This document shows, piece after piece, positions 17,019-25,657 of a stretch of 64,000 nucleotides of DNA. How positions within the stretch are numbered: position 1 is the first letter of the stretch; every line of letters begins with the position of its first letter. The notes under the pieces were generated by a model, which did not search any database, had not been told where the DNA came from, and saw nothing but the letters and a program-made list of their open reading frames with translations. The position numbers and the translations under genes were made by a program. Source of the stretch: Plantimonas leprariae (GTDB lineage Bacteria > Pseudomonadota > Alphaproteobacteria > Rhizobiales > Rhizobiaceae); the NCBI RefSeq assembly GCF_008802405.1, contig NZ_VZDO01000003.1:124001-188000 (forward strand). The letters run 5' to 3'.

Positions 17019-17350
17019 CCGGCGCCGCCGCCTTCGACGAGGTGCGGGTGCGCGCCCTCCTCCAGTATCCGGACGACGTGCGCGAGGCCTATCGCCGCCT
17101 CGAAGCGGGAGCGGCCCTGGACGTCCGGCGCGGCGGCCTGACACCTCAGCAACTGCGCGTCTTCCGCTTCATCGAGCGCCATGTCGCGGCGCACGGCACT
17201 TCGCCGTCGTTCCTCGAAATGCGCGACGCGCTCGACCTGCGGACGAAGTCGAGCGTCCACCGGCTGGTCGAGGCGCTGGAGGAGCGCGGCTTCATTCGCC
17301 GGCAGTCCCGCCGCGCCCGCTCGATCGAGATCGTGGCGAGGGCGGCATGA
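17015..17350 (+). CDS. LexA-type winged-helix DNA-binding protein
   Basis: In the 111-residue protein, LTPQQLRVFRFIERHVAAHG-TSPSFLEMRDALDLRTKSSVHRLVEALEERGFIRR (about residues 42-97) is the LexA N-terminal DNA-binding fold. There is no S24 peptidase domain, so it cannot self-cleave like LexA. It overlaps the following helicase/methylase gene by ATGA. Probable operon regulator. Confidence 0.75.
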   Translation: MTGAAAFDEVRVRALLQYPDDVREAYRRLEAGAALDVRRGGLTPQQLRVFRFIERHVAAHGTSPSFLEMRDALDLRTKSSVHRLVEALEERGFIRRQSRRARSIEIVARAA

Positions 17351-20300
17351 CGGCGCCCCTCACCTATCGCGAGTTCCTGGAGGCGAAAGCCGTTGTCGCG
17401 CCGACGCTCGGGTTCGAGGTCGATTACCGCGCCTTCCATCCCGAGCTGAAGGACCATCAGCGCGCCATCTGCCGCCGCGCCGTCCAGGCCGGCCGCTACG
17501 CGATCTTTTCGGCCTTCGGGCTCGGCAAGACCTGGATGCAGCTCGAGGTCCTGCGGGAAACGCTGGAGCATTGCGCCGACGACGCGATCGCGCTCGTCGT
17601 CCTGCCCTACGGTGTGCGCGCCGAGTTCGTTGCAGCGGCGGCGAGCCTCGGTATCCCGGTCCGCTTCATCCGCTCGGCGGCCGAGATCGATCGCTCGACC
17701 TGCCGGATCTACCTGACGAACTACGAGACGGTCCGCGACGGCCGGCTCGATCCGGCGCTATTCGCCGCGGTCAGCCTCGACGAGGCGTCGGTCTTACGCT
17801 CCTACGGCTCGAAGACCTACCAGACGTTCCTGCCGCTGTTCGACGCCGTGCCGTACCGCTTCGTCGCCACGGCCACGCCGGACCCGAACCGCACGAAGGA
17901 GCTGATCCACTACGCCGGCTTCCTCGGCATCATGGATACCGGCCAGGCGCTGACCCGCTGGTTCCAACGCGACAGCGAGCGGGCGAACAACCTGACGCTC
18001 TATCCGCACAAGGAGCGGGAATTCTGGCTCTGGGTGAACACCTGGGCGGTGTTCCTGCAACGACCGTCCGACCTCGGCTTCTCGGACGAAGGCTACGATC
18101 TGCCGCCGCTCGACGTCCGGTACCATGAGGTCGCGACGCGGCTCTACGACGGCTCGTTCGAGCGCGACGGCCAGGGCATCCTGATCCGCGACGAGGGCAC
18201 CGATCTCGTCGCCGCGGCGCGCGAGAAGCGCGACACGATCGAGCTTCGGGTCGCCAAGGTCGCCGAACTCGTCGCCGAGGATCCGGCAGCGCACTTCATC
18301 CTCTGGCACGACCTCGAGGACGAGCGCCGCGCCATCGACAAGGCGGTGCCGGGCGTCCGGTCCGTCTTCGGCGCGCAGGATCTGGAGCTGCGCGAGGAGA
18401 TCGTCGCCGACTTCTCGGCCGGCCGGCTCCAGCACATCGGCGCGAAGCCGATCATGCTCGGCTCGGGCACGAACCTGCAGCACCACTGCCACCGCGCCGT
18501 GTTCGCCGGCGTCACCGCCAAGTTCAACGACTTCATCCAAGCCATCCACCGGATCCAGCGCTTCGGCCAGACCGCCGACGTCCGGATCGACATCGTCCAC
18601 ACCGACCAGGAGCGCGGCACCGTCGACATCCTGCGGGCGAAGTGGGCGAGCCACGACGAGAAGGCGGCCGTCATGTCCGAGATCATCCGTACCTTCGGGC
18701 TCGAACAGCTGAACATGGCGGACGAGATGCGGCGGGCGATCGGCGTCACGCGGCGCGAGGCGTCCGGCGACGGCTGGCGCGTCGCGAACAACGACTGCGT
18801 CGACGAGACGAAGGCGATGCCGGACGGCTCGGTCGACCTGATCGTCACCTCGATCCCGTTCGCCAACCATTACGAGTACACGCCGAGCTACAACGACTTC
18901 GGCCACACCGAGAACAACGACCACTTCTGGCGGCAGATGGATTTCCTGACGCCGGAGCTGGTGCGGGTGCTGGCGCCCGGCCGGATCGCGGCGCTGCACG
19001 TTAAGGACCGGATCCTGTTCGGCAACGTCACCGGCTTCGGCCGGCCGAGCGTCTCGCCGTTCCACGCCGAGGGCATCTTCCACGGCCTGAAACACGGCCT
19101 CGTCTACTGCGGCATGATCACGGTCGTCACCGACGTCGTGTTCGAGAACAACGGCACCTACCGCCTGTCCTTCTCCGAGATGCTGAAGGACAGCTCCAAG
19201 ATGGGCGTCGGCTCGCCCGAATACGTTCTCCTCTTCTTCAAGCCGCAGACCGACCGCTCGAAGGGCTACGCCGACAAACGCGTCGCGAAGGAGCGGGAGG
19301 ACTATTCGCTCGCCCGCTGGCAGATCGACGCGCACGCCTTCTGGCGTTCGTCGGGCGACCGGATGCTGACGGCCGCCGAGCTGGCGCGGATGCCGACCGA
19401 CGTCCTCGCCCGCATCTTCCCGAAGGAGACGCTGAAAGGCGTCTACGACTACCGCGAGCACGTCGCCGTCGGCGAGGCGCTCGGCGATCGCGGCGCGCTT
19501 CCGACGAAGTTCATGGCGCTGGCGCCGGGCAGCGCCGACCCGGACGTCTGGCACGATGTCGTGCGGATGCGCACACTGAACGGCGAGCAGGCAGCGCGCG
19601 GGCGCGAGAAGCATGTATGCCTCGCGCGCGGTTCGCTGGTGCTGACCCGGCGCGGCTATCTCCCGATCGAGACGGTTTCGGTCGGCGACGAGGTTCTGAC
19701 GCACAAGGGGCGCTGGCGCCGCGTGCTTGTCGCGGCGCGGACCGGCTATTCCCCGGTTGTTGATCTGCGGGCACAGGGCGTTGCCGCGCTGACGCTGACA
19801 CCCGACCACAAGCTCTGGGCGCGCAAGAGCGACTGGGCTCGCGCTCGCGACGGCGCGCTCCGCGCCCAACCCGACTGGCTTCGCGCGGACGAAACGGTCG
19901 GCGGCTACGTCAATCTGAAGCTTCCGCCGGAAGAGGACTGCGACCTCTCCGAACAAGAATGCTGGCTGATCGGGCGCTGGCTGGCCGATGGGCACGTCGG
20001 AACGCGAGGCGATTATATCGTCAGTGTCGGACCGGCCAAACTCGCCGAGTTCTTGGAGCGCGCCGGGGAACACGCTGGCTCGCAGTCGATCCGAACGGCC
20101 GTACAGGTGCGGCTCAAGAGCTTGTCGCGGTCGATGGCCGCAGCGCTCTCCTATGCCGGCCACGGGGCGGCTGGGAAGCAGGTGCCGGTTCGCCTCCTTT
20201 CGCTTCCAACGGCCAAGGCGAAGGCGCTCCTCCAGGGCTACCTCGCCGGCGACGGCCACCTCGTGCCGGAGCGCGGGACGTGGATGGCGACTTCGGTCTC

Positions 20301-20488
20301 GCGGGCGCTGCTGCTCGGAATGGGGATGCTGGCGCAACGCGTCTTTGGGGCGGTCGCCAATCTGCGTCCTGGCCGGCCGGCAGGAGCGGCGGTCATCGAA
20401 GGGCGGACAGTCCAAACCCAGCAGGAGTGGATCCTTTCGTTCGACCACCGCTGGGACGGTCGGCGAAAGACGCCCTTCGTCCTCGAGG
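17347..20488 (+). pseudogene. Phage SNF2-like helicase/DNA methyltransferase, interrupted by an intein and cut short
   Basis: Residues about 30-470 are a superfamily 2 helicase: Walker A FGLGKT (57-62), Walker B VSLDEAS, motif III VATATPD and a C-terminal RecA lobe ending IHRIQRFGQTADVRIDIVH. Residues about 478-757 form a DNA methyltransferase with WRVANNDCVDET and the catalytic-type DLIVTSIPFANHYEY. At Cys758 an intein begins (see next entry). The intein's last splice blocks and the methylase C-terminus expected afterwards are missing. Sequence from about 20489 belongs to another gene in another frame. The frame stays open to 22290 only by composition. The protein cannot be spliced to a full enzyme; the helicase part may still be made. 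Confidence 0.8.
19618..20488 (+). other. Intein with LAGLIDADG endonuclease, C-terminal splice region missing
   Basis: Splice block A starts at Cys758: CLARGSLVLTRRGYLPIETV followed by SVGDEVLTHKGRWRRV. Block B is TLTPDHKLWAR with the conserved T-x-x-H. Two LAGLIDADG-like motifs, CWLIGRWLADGHVG and LLQGYLAGDGHLVP, mark a homing endonuclease. The end reaches WILSFDHRWDGRRKTPFVLEDG, after which blocks F and G (with the terminal Asn and following Cys) should come but are absent. The insertion point after EKHV would match a conserved ...KHV(C)P... site in the methylase, as in related inteins I recall. Confidence 0.8.
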
Positions 20489-20518
20489 ATGGGCCCGCTG
20501 ACCTTTGCGGCCCGGCTG

Positions 20519-20743
20519 ATGGCCCTCGACCGCGTCCTGACGATCCAGGGTGCCTGCAACGAAGCCGCCGACCGGCTCGGCCGGCTGCACATCGACATCC
20601 TCAACACCGAGGAAGAGGCGCGCGTCCGCGCGCTGATCGCCGCCGAAACGTGGCCGCAGGGCTGGGACGGCGACGAGCCGACGGCGGACACCCCGCTCGA
20701 CAGCGTGTTCAGGGACGGCTCGGTGCAGCCGCTGATGCTGTGA
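20519..20743 (+). CDS. Small prophage protein after the methylase remnant
   Basis: A 74-residue translation (MALDRVLTIQGACNEAADRL, then GRLHIDILNTEEEARVRALIAAE) in a different frame from the intein. An in-frame ATG at 20489 would give 84 residues, but its first codons coincide with the deletion junction. The helical first half and acidic C-terminus are unfamiliar. It may be a whole small gene or the tail of a larger one cut by the deletion. Confidence 0.45.
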   Translation: MALDRVLTIQGACNEAADRLGRLHIDILNTEEEARVRALIAAETWPQGWDGDEPTADTPLDSVFRDGSVQPLML

Positions 20744-20748
20744 ACGGA

Positions 20749-21543
20749 TCACCCCTCGTCCGCCATCTGGTTCTCGACAGCGCGACTTGCCGCGCGCTCG
20801 CGAAAGTAACTCGCCGTCCGAAAATGCGTAACGGCAGCGATCAATTCTTCCGTTTCAGCGATTGCATCACCGACGGCATGAAGCAGTCTGTCGGCACTAG
20901 TTCGCTCCAACAAGTCCAAGTTGTCGTAGTGGATGAAGTTGGCCAGCGGAACGTTCGTGTTCAAGATTGCCGTTCCGTGTTGTTCGAAAGGAATGTCCAG
21001 GGCGAAAGTCCATTGGAACCGGGCATTCAAAAGACGATCCCGCGCCTCTCCATCGATCGCAAACAGTCGCTCCCACACGGGATCATGCAGAATTACGCCC
21101 ACACGATAGAGGTCTGTCGCGTACTGCCTGAAAACGTTGAGTCGCCTGCTTTCCCGCGGAGAAGCATCGAGAAAATCCAAGTTCCGCCGCAAATCTCTCC
21201 GCGCGGATCGAAGACGGCCAAGGATAATGCTTATCGCATCAATCGTCGATCGAACTTCCAAAGTCTGCAGCGTCGCGATTTCACGGTTCCATCTGTCTTC
21301 GCTTCGCCTTGCATTACCGGCATCGATAAGCTGTTTGATCAGGAAAACGATCGTGGCCGCTCCAGCGACGGAAGCGATTGCGCCAGCCCATTCCCGTCCG
21401 CAGGCAATTCCTGGCTCATCCGGCTGACACGCCAGCCGGTGGAAGTCCCAGATTGCTTCTGGAGCCAAGTCAGCAAACTGAAGGAAGAGAGAAATCGCGG
21501 GCAGCACACAGATACCCGCGATGAAGGCAGTAAGCGTCCTCAA
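20749..21543 (-). CDS. Hypothetical membrane protein
   Basis: A 264-residue protein with two N-terminal transmembrane segments (FIAGICVLPAISLFLQF and WAGAIASVAGAATIVFLIKQL), followed by about 190 cytoplasmic residues rich in Arg, Glu and Leu. The pattern of a short TM hairpin and a soluble tail is common among mobile-element genes of unknown function. GC is lower than the prophage core. No family recognised. Confidence 0.5.
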   Translation of the reverse strand: MRTLTAFIAGICVLPAISLFLQFADLAPEAIWDFHRLACQPDEPGIACGREWAGAIASVAGAATIVFLIKQLIDAGNARRSEDRWNREIATLQTLEVRSTIDAISIILGRLRSARRDLRRNLDFLDASPRESRRLNVFRQYATDLYRVGVILHDPVWERLFAIDGEARDRLLNARFQWTFALDIPFEQHGTAILNTNVPLANFIHYDNLDLLERTSADRLLHAVGDAIAETEELIAAVTHFRTASYFRERAASRAVENQMADEG

Positions 21544-21549
21544 CTCTGC

Positions 21550-21957
21550 TCACGCCTCTTCCGCCAGCCGCCGCCGCGCCGCCGCCGCGAGGAAGCCCGA
21601 GCGGCTCTCGCCGGCCGCCTTCGCTCGTGCATCGATCCGGCCCATCAGCCGCTCGTCCATCGAGATCGTGTAGGGCTTGGAGCGGCCGGGAAGGTCGACT
21701 TCCAGCGCTGCGACGATCGCGGCGTCGCCGAACGCTTCGGCGTGCTCGGGATCGGTGCTGACAGCTTCGAAGCTGCGCACAGCTGGAACAGCGATGCCTT
21801 CTTCGAACAATCCTTCGACATGGAACGCGAGTGCCTCACGACCGCGCGCCAAGGTGTCGGCGATCGTGTCGCCGCCGCTCGCAACGCCGGGGAAGTCGGG
21901 AAAGCTGATGCCGTAAGCACCGGCCTTGCCGTGGATCAGGGCGACGACGTCGACCAT
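21550..21957 (-). CDS. hicB: HicB-type antitoxin
   Basis: A 135-residue antitoxin. The N-terminal HicB fold (VVALIHGKAGAYGISFPDFP-GVASGGDTIADTLARGREALAFHVEGL) is a partial RNase H-like domain. The C-terminal KPYTISMDERLMGRIDARAK is a ribbon-helix-helix-like DNA-binding part. The start at 21957 is preferred because AGAGGTG lies just upstream; an ATG at 21972 is the alternative. It follows hicA by 30 bp and neutralises and represses it. Confidence 0.88.
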   Translation of the reverse strand: MVDVVALIHGKAGAYGISFPDFPGVASGGDTIADTLARGREALAFHVEGLFEEGIAVPAVRSFEAVSTDPEHAEAFGDAAIVAALEVDLPGRSKPYTISMDERLMGRIDARAKAAGESRSGFLAAAARRRLAEEA

Positions 21958-21987
21958 TGGTTCACCTCTCATCGTTCGGGGCTGAGA

Positions 21988-22194
21988 TCACCATTCCCAG
22001 CCCGCCTGTCGGTAGACCGACCGGAGCGTTCCGATCGGTATTTCGCGGCGGCCCATGTCGAGGGTGACGAGCCGGCCGTCCTTGACGAAGTTGCGGTGGT
22101 CGCCCTTGCCCTTCCGCTTGGTCCAGCCCTCGGCGATGAGCCGCTTGGCAATGTCCTTCGGGCTTTCGACTTGTCGCTTCGGGCTCATCGACAT
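21988..22194 (-). CDS. hicA: HicA-type mRNA interferase toxin
   Basis: A 68-residue toxin with the dsRBD-like HicA core: AKRLIAEGWTKRKGKGDHRN, FVKDGRLVTLDMGRREIPIG and TLRSVYRQAGW. The catalytic His is in the GDHRNF motif. HicA cleaves mRNA to halt translation. It is first in the pair, and an operator-like palindrome lies 10-27 bp upstream of its start. Confidence 0.9.
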   Translation of the reverse strand: MSMSPKRQVESPKDIAKRLIAEGWTKRKGKGDHRNFVKDGRLVTLDMGRREIPIGTLRSVYRQAGWEW

Positions 22195-22204
22195 CCGCTT
22201 TCAA

Positions 22205-22221
22205 TACGTAATATATACGTA
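22205..22221 (-). promoter_or_regulatory. Candidate hicAB operator
   Basis: TACGTA-ATATA-TACGTA is two copies of the palindrome TACGTA separated by 5 bp, just upstream of hicA and overlapping the likely promoter. A related direct repeat, TACGCAT...TACGCAT, follows at 22249-22265 in front of the divergent gene. Ribbon-helix-helix HicB proteins bind such palindromes. Confidence 0.5.
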
Positions 22222-22286
22222 AAAACAGCCGATGTTGCAAGGGACGATACGCATATTTTACGCATCACCAGTGGAGCACCACGGCG

Positions 22287-23282
22287 ATGACGAAACGTGC
22301 CGGTCCCCGCTACGCGATAATCCCCGCCGATGCCGTCACCGACAAGCGGCTCATCGGCAAGGATGACCTTCGCGCACTCGCGCTGCTCGGCCGCCACATC
22401 GACGGCAAGGGCTGGTGCACGCGCACGCAAGGGCGGATGGCGGCCGAGATGGAGATCGCGCGCGGCGCGCTCCAGCGCTCGCTCGGTCGGCTCGTTGATG
22501 CGGGCTACGTCGAGGTGCGGCACGAGAAGCGGCGCGACGGTGGGCAGGCGGCGAACAGCTACCGGGTCGTCCTGGATGACGCCGCCCGTGCCGACCAGAT
22601 CGAGATGTTCTTCGGCGAGGACGACGAGGCGACCCGGAAGGCGCGGCCGGCAAAGCGACCTGCGCCATCCATCGACAAGCACACCCCTGCCTCACCAGTG
22701 AGGCACCCCCTGCCTCACCTAGATGAGGCACCCCCTGCCTCACCTGGGAGAGGCACCCATAAGGAACGACCCCTTCAAGAAACGTCCCCCTGCGATACCG
22801 CAGCAGCCGCGCGGGAGCCGCTGCGTCCTGCGAACGATCATCCGACTAAAGCCGAACTCGACGCGCTGGAGGACCGTCTCCGCGACGCGGCCGGCCTCGC
22901 CATCGACACGGCCTCGCCGAACATGCGGATCCTGTCCGAGCCGCTCGGCTGGCTCGCCGGCGGCTGCGATCTCGATCTCGACATCGTGCCGGTGGTCGCG
23001 AGCCTCGCTGCGCGCCACCGCGGCCGGCCGATTCGGTCCTGGGGCTACTTCGGCGATGCCGTGAAGGAGGCGCGCGAACGTCGCCTCGCGGCCGCCCTAC
23101 CCCGTGCCCCGCCCCGCGCCGGCACCCCCGAGCCGACGAACAGCACCACAGCCACCGCACACGGAAGCCACCATGGGCAGCCTCATCGAACAGCCGCCGA
23201 GAAGCGGGTCGCAGGTCTCTCGGCCCTCGCCAGCGCCTTCGCTCGCCGACAGGGCCCAGCAGCTGGCGACGGCGATGGATAG
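22287..23282 (+). CDS. Winged-helix replication-initiator-like protein
   Basis: A 331-residue protein. Residues 20-100 form a MarR/helix_turn_helix_36-type winged helix (KDDLRALALLGRHIDGKGWC, RTQGRMAAEMEIARGALQRS, LGRLVDAGYVEVRHEKR). The middle is Pro-rich and encoded over three hairpin repeats. The C-terminal half contains a helical domain (LSEPLGWLAGGCDLDLDIVP, SWGYFGDAVKEARERR), as in phage replication proteins. Location upstream of HNH and MazG-like genes and internal iterons suggest a lambda-O-like initiator. The last about 60 residues are low complexity and overlap the next gene. Confidence 0.65.
   Translation: MTKRAGPRYAIIPADAVTDKRLIGKDDLRALALLGRHIDGKGWCTRTQGRMAAEMEIARGALQRSLGRLVDAGYVEVRHEKRRDGGQAANSYRVVLDDAARADQIEMFFGEDDEATRKARPAKRPAPSIDKHTPASPVRHPLPHLDEAPPASPGRGTHKERPLQETSPCDTAAAAREPLRPANDHPTKAELDALEDRLRDAAGLAIDTASPNMRILSEPLGWLAGGCDLDLDIVPVVASLAARHRGRPIRSWGYFGDAVKEARERRLAAALPRAPPRAGTPEPTNSTTATAHGSHHGQPHRTAAEKRVAGLSALASAFARRQGPAAGDGDG
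22683..22756. repeat. Three tandem hairpin repeats within the initiator-like gene
   Basis: Units of about 25 bp share CACCCCCTGCCTCACC. Each forms an inverted repeat: GCCTCAC-CA-GTGAGGC (22689-22704), GCCTCA...TGAGGC (22712-22729), GCCTC...GAGGC (22737-22754). The period is not a multiple of three, so the encoded peptide is not repeated. That points to selection on the DNA, as in a replication origin. Confidence 0.7.
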
Positions 23283-23784
23283 CCGCTGCTTTCGCGACGA
23301 ACGGGGGTTCTACATCTTCCCGGCCGGCGGCGGCCCTACGGATGTCGAGCGGACCGAGGCGCTTCGGGCGATCGCCGTCCTTCGCGCCGACCTCAACGAG
23401 CTCGCCGTCGACGGCGATCCGTCGATCGGCACGGTCGTGATGATGCTGCACGTCGCGATGCACCAGCAGGTTTCGCCGCAGGAGAGCGCTGCCGTCACCG
23501 AAGTCTGGACGAAGGCGCTGGTCGGAGTGCCGGCGGCGGCGATCGAGGCGGCCTACGACCGGTTCACGCAGGGCGCGGCGAAGGGCATGTCCCGCAGCTT
23601 CATGCCGAAGGTGCCGGAGTTCGCCGGGCTGGCGCGCGACATCGCGGCGGAATGGTCGTTCGCGGCGCGCCGGCTGGAGGTCCTGCTGGGGCGGCCGGTC
23701 GAGCAGGCCGAAGAGGCGACACTGTCCCCGGCCGGCGTGGCCAAGCTCGCCGACTGGCGCAAGAAGTTCGGGGGTGCGTTGTGA
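23173..23784 (+). CDS. Phage protein with conserved helical domain
   Basis: A 203-residue protein starting at the ATG preceded by CACGGAAGCCACC. The region RAIAVLRADLNELAVDGDPS-IGTVVMMLHVAMHQQ, followed by ALVGVPAAAIEAAYDRFTQG and SFMPKVPEFAGLARDI, resembles phage replication accessory proteins that gauge helicase loading. I do not recognise a named family. It overlaps the preceding and following genes, so it is part of the same operon. Confidence 0.6.
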   Translation: MGSLIEQPPRSGSQVSRPSPAPSLADRAQQLATAMDSRCFRDERGFYIFPAGGGPTDVERTEALRAIAVLRADLNELAVDGDPSIGTVVMMLHVAMHQQVSPQESAAVTEVWTKALVGVPAAAIEAAYDRFTQGAAKGMSRSFMPKVPEFAGLARDIAAEWSFAARRLEVLLGRPVEQAEEATLSPAGVAKLADWRKKFGGAL

Positions 23785-24167
23785 CCCGCCGCCACTTCCC
23801 GATGAAGGTGATCCGTGCCGCCCGGCGCCGGGCCGGCGCTCGCTGCGAGGCGGTCGGCACGGACTACGGTCTCTCCGCCGGCATCCGCTGCACCGGCGAC
23901 TTCGCGCACGGCGTCGAGTTCGACCATGTCGTGCCGGACCAGCTCGGCGGCGAACCGACGCTCGAAAACTGCGCGGCTATCTGCCGTGCCTGCCATCGGT
24001 TCAAGACGGACAAGGTCGACGCGCCGCGGATCGCGGAAGCGAAGCGGCGCTGGGACGCTGACAACGGCGTGAAAAAGCCGAGCCGCATGGCCGGCGCGCG
24101 CAACTCCCCTTTCAAACGCAAGATCGGCGGCGGCGTCGTGCCTCGCCATGCTCGAGGTGATGCATGA
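23781..24167 (+). CDS. HNH endonuclease
   Basis: A 128-residue nuclease beginning with GTG at 23781, overlapping the previous stop (GTGA). The HNH core is VEFDHVVPDQLGGEPTLENC-AAICRACHRFKTDKVDAPRIAEAKRR, with the catalytic His in DHV and the C-x-x-C/H metal site near residues 52-76. Phage HNH proteins of this size act in packaging or as free-standing homing enzymes. The next gene overlaps by ATGA. Confidence 0.85.
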   Translation: MTRRHFPMKVIRAARRRAGARCEAVGTDYGLSAGIRCTGDFAHGVEFDHVVPDQLGGEPTLENCAAICRACHRFKTDKVDAPRIAEAKRRWDADNGVKKPSRMAGARNSPFKRKIGGGVVPRHARGDA

Positions 24168-24826
24168 TGAACCGACAAGAACATCTCCTCTGCTGCCTGG
24201 CAGAGGAGGCGACGGAGGTAGGCCAGCGAGTGTCGAAGGCGCTCCGGTTCGGCGTCGACGAAGTCCAGCCCGGCCAGACCCTCACGAATGCCGAGCGCCT
24301 GCATGGCGAACTGCTCGATCTGCTCGCCGTCTGGGACATGCTCGCGGATCTCCGCGTCGTGCCTCGCCCGAACTTCTGGCAGCTGGACTGCGATGCGATC
24401 GACGCCAAGCAGGCGAAGGTCGAGAAGTTCATGGCCTACGCGGTCGAGAAGGGCGCGCTTGCCCCGGCTGCTGTTCGCAATATGACGCGATCAGCGAAGG
24501 GCACCGTAGAAGAGCCCGGCAAGAACGTCAGGGCAAAATCCGGGCTCAACCGTTCCATTCAGGATGCCGCCTTCGGCCGGCTCCGAGAACTACTCCGTTA
24601 CAAGGCCGAAAGAGCCGGTGGGGAGTTGATTGAGGTCGATCCGCGTTACACGAGCCAGACGTGTTCGGTCTGCGGTGTAATCGACGCGGCCTCGCGGCAA
24701 TCGCAATCGCAGTTCCTATGCGTGGGCTGCGGTCACAATGTGAATGCCGACTTCAATGCTTCGCTGAACATTGCAAGGCTTGGGGGCGTGATCGTCCCCA
24801 GCGCACTTAATCTCAGGAGTGTTTGA
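24164..24826 (+). CDS. Chimera: MazG-like N-terminus joined to a TnpB C-terminus
   Basis: Residues 1-100 are a phage MazG-like helical protein (LLCCLAEEATEVGQRVSKAL, ERLHGELLDLLAVWDML) expected to hydrolyse nucleoside triphosphates. From about residue 105 the same frame continues as the C-terminal third of an IS200/IS605-type TnpB: AKSGLNRSIQDAAFGRLREL, LRYKAERAGGELIEVDPRY, zinc ribbon CSVCG...CVGCG, and the final RuvC Asp in NADFNASLNI. The first two RuvC acidic residues are missing, so TnpB activity is not possible. The MazG part may still fold. Junction near 24465-24480. Confidence 0.8.
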   Translation: MMNRQEHLLCCLAEEATEVGQRVSKALRFGVDEVQPGQTLTNAERLHGELLDLLAVWDMLADLRVVPRPNFWQLDCDAIDAKQAKVEKFMAYAVEKGALAPAAVRNMTRSAKGTVEEPGKNVRAKSGLNRSIQDAAFGRLRELLRYKAERAGGELIEVDPRYTSQTCSVCGVIDAASRQSQSQFLCVGCGHNVNADFNASLNIARLGGVIVPSALNLRSV

Positions 24827-24907
24827 GATGTGCGCAGAAAGATCGCCTGAAGATCAGGTTGAGAGATCACCCACCCCGGCCCGATCCGCTCTCAGGGGAG
24901 AGGCAGC

Positions 24908-25183
24908 ATGACCCAAACCCAACCGATCGATCCCAACGGCCAGGGCGTCGGACTGGACGAGGTGCTGAGCGTGCTGGACGAGATCGCATCCCGCGCCAGT
25001 GACGTGGCGAAGCCGGGAATGCGACTTGTCCTCAACGCGCACTGCGTTCAGGCCCGCGACCTCGCCGCTCGCCTCCGCGCCGCCGGCCTCCAGCCCGCTA
25101 TCCCGGCCGAAGCGTCGCCGAACACGCTCGGCCATTCTCCAAACGGCAGGTTCGTCGTCACGATCACCGAGGTGCGCTCGTAG
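24908..25183 (+). CDS. Small prophage protein, C-terminus replaced by IstB antisense
   Basis: Residues 1-67 ([40 protein letters not shown]) look like a small helical phage protein of unknown function. From about 25111 the sequence is the antisense strand of an istB fragment, so the last about 23 residues are foreign. It follows the chimeric MazG/TnpB gene by 81 bp with an AGGGGAGAGG ribosome site. Probably a truncated gene. Confidence 0.45.
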   Translation: MTQTQPIDPNGQGVGLDEVLSVLDEIASRASDVAKPGMRLVLNAHCVQARDLAARLRAAGLQPAIPAEASPNTLGHSPNGRFVVTITEVRS

Positions 25184-25428
25184 AGCCGGCTGATCAGGTG
25201 GAACAGCATCTGCCCGCTGGCCCGCGGGAACGGCAGGTAGCCCAGCTCGTCGAGGATCACGAGATCGGTGCGCGCCAGCTACGTCGCCAAGCGTCCGGTC
25301 TTGCCGGCCCGCGCTTCCGCCTCCAGCTGGTTGACGAGATCGACCGTGTTGAAGAAGCGCACTCGTGCTTCCCGTTCGCGCACGCAGTTTGCGCCGATGG
25401 CAATCGCCAGATACGTTTTGCCCGAGAG
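25111..25428 (-). pseudogene. IS21-family IstB fragment
   Basis: The minus strand encodes SGKTYLAIAIGANCVRERE (the end of Walker A), [33 protein letters not shown] (Walker B) and [22 protein letters not shown] ending at SVFGDA, all IstB. A single in-frame TAG in front of [13 protein letters not shown] breaks it, where family members have Tyr in GRLADYL. Both ends are missing and no IS21 termini are visible, so this is an old internal fragment. Confidence 0.85.
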
Positions 25429-25657
25429 CGACCGTTCAGCTTCCGGTTCGCGGCCAACACCGAACGCAAGAAACCCATCTACGATCGCTACGCCTTCGAT
25501 CTTATGAAGATGCTGGCGACTCGCTACGGCTACCTTAAGGATGGCGACGAGCATCACTTCTACAGGCTGGCGACGGACGCCTGACGAGGCCGTTCTACTC
25601 GGTCAGTTCCTGCATCGTCTGAATTCCTCGGATTGAGGAAGACCGTCCTGAACGCAC

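Noticed and set aside
17794-20691. 965-codon minus-strand frame opposite the methylase
   Set aside because: Antisense shadow; no motifs, very Arg/Val/Asp-rich.
20490-22290. Continuation of the methylase/intein frame for another 600 codons
   Set aside because: The sequence lies antisense to hicA, hicB and a membrane-protein gene and shows no intein or methylase features; it stays open by base composition.
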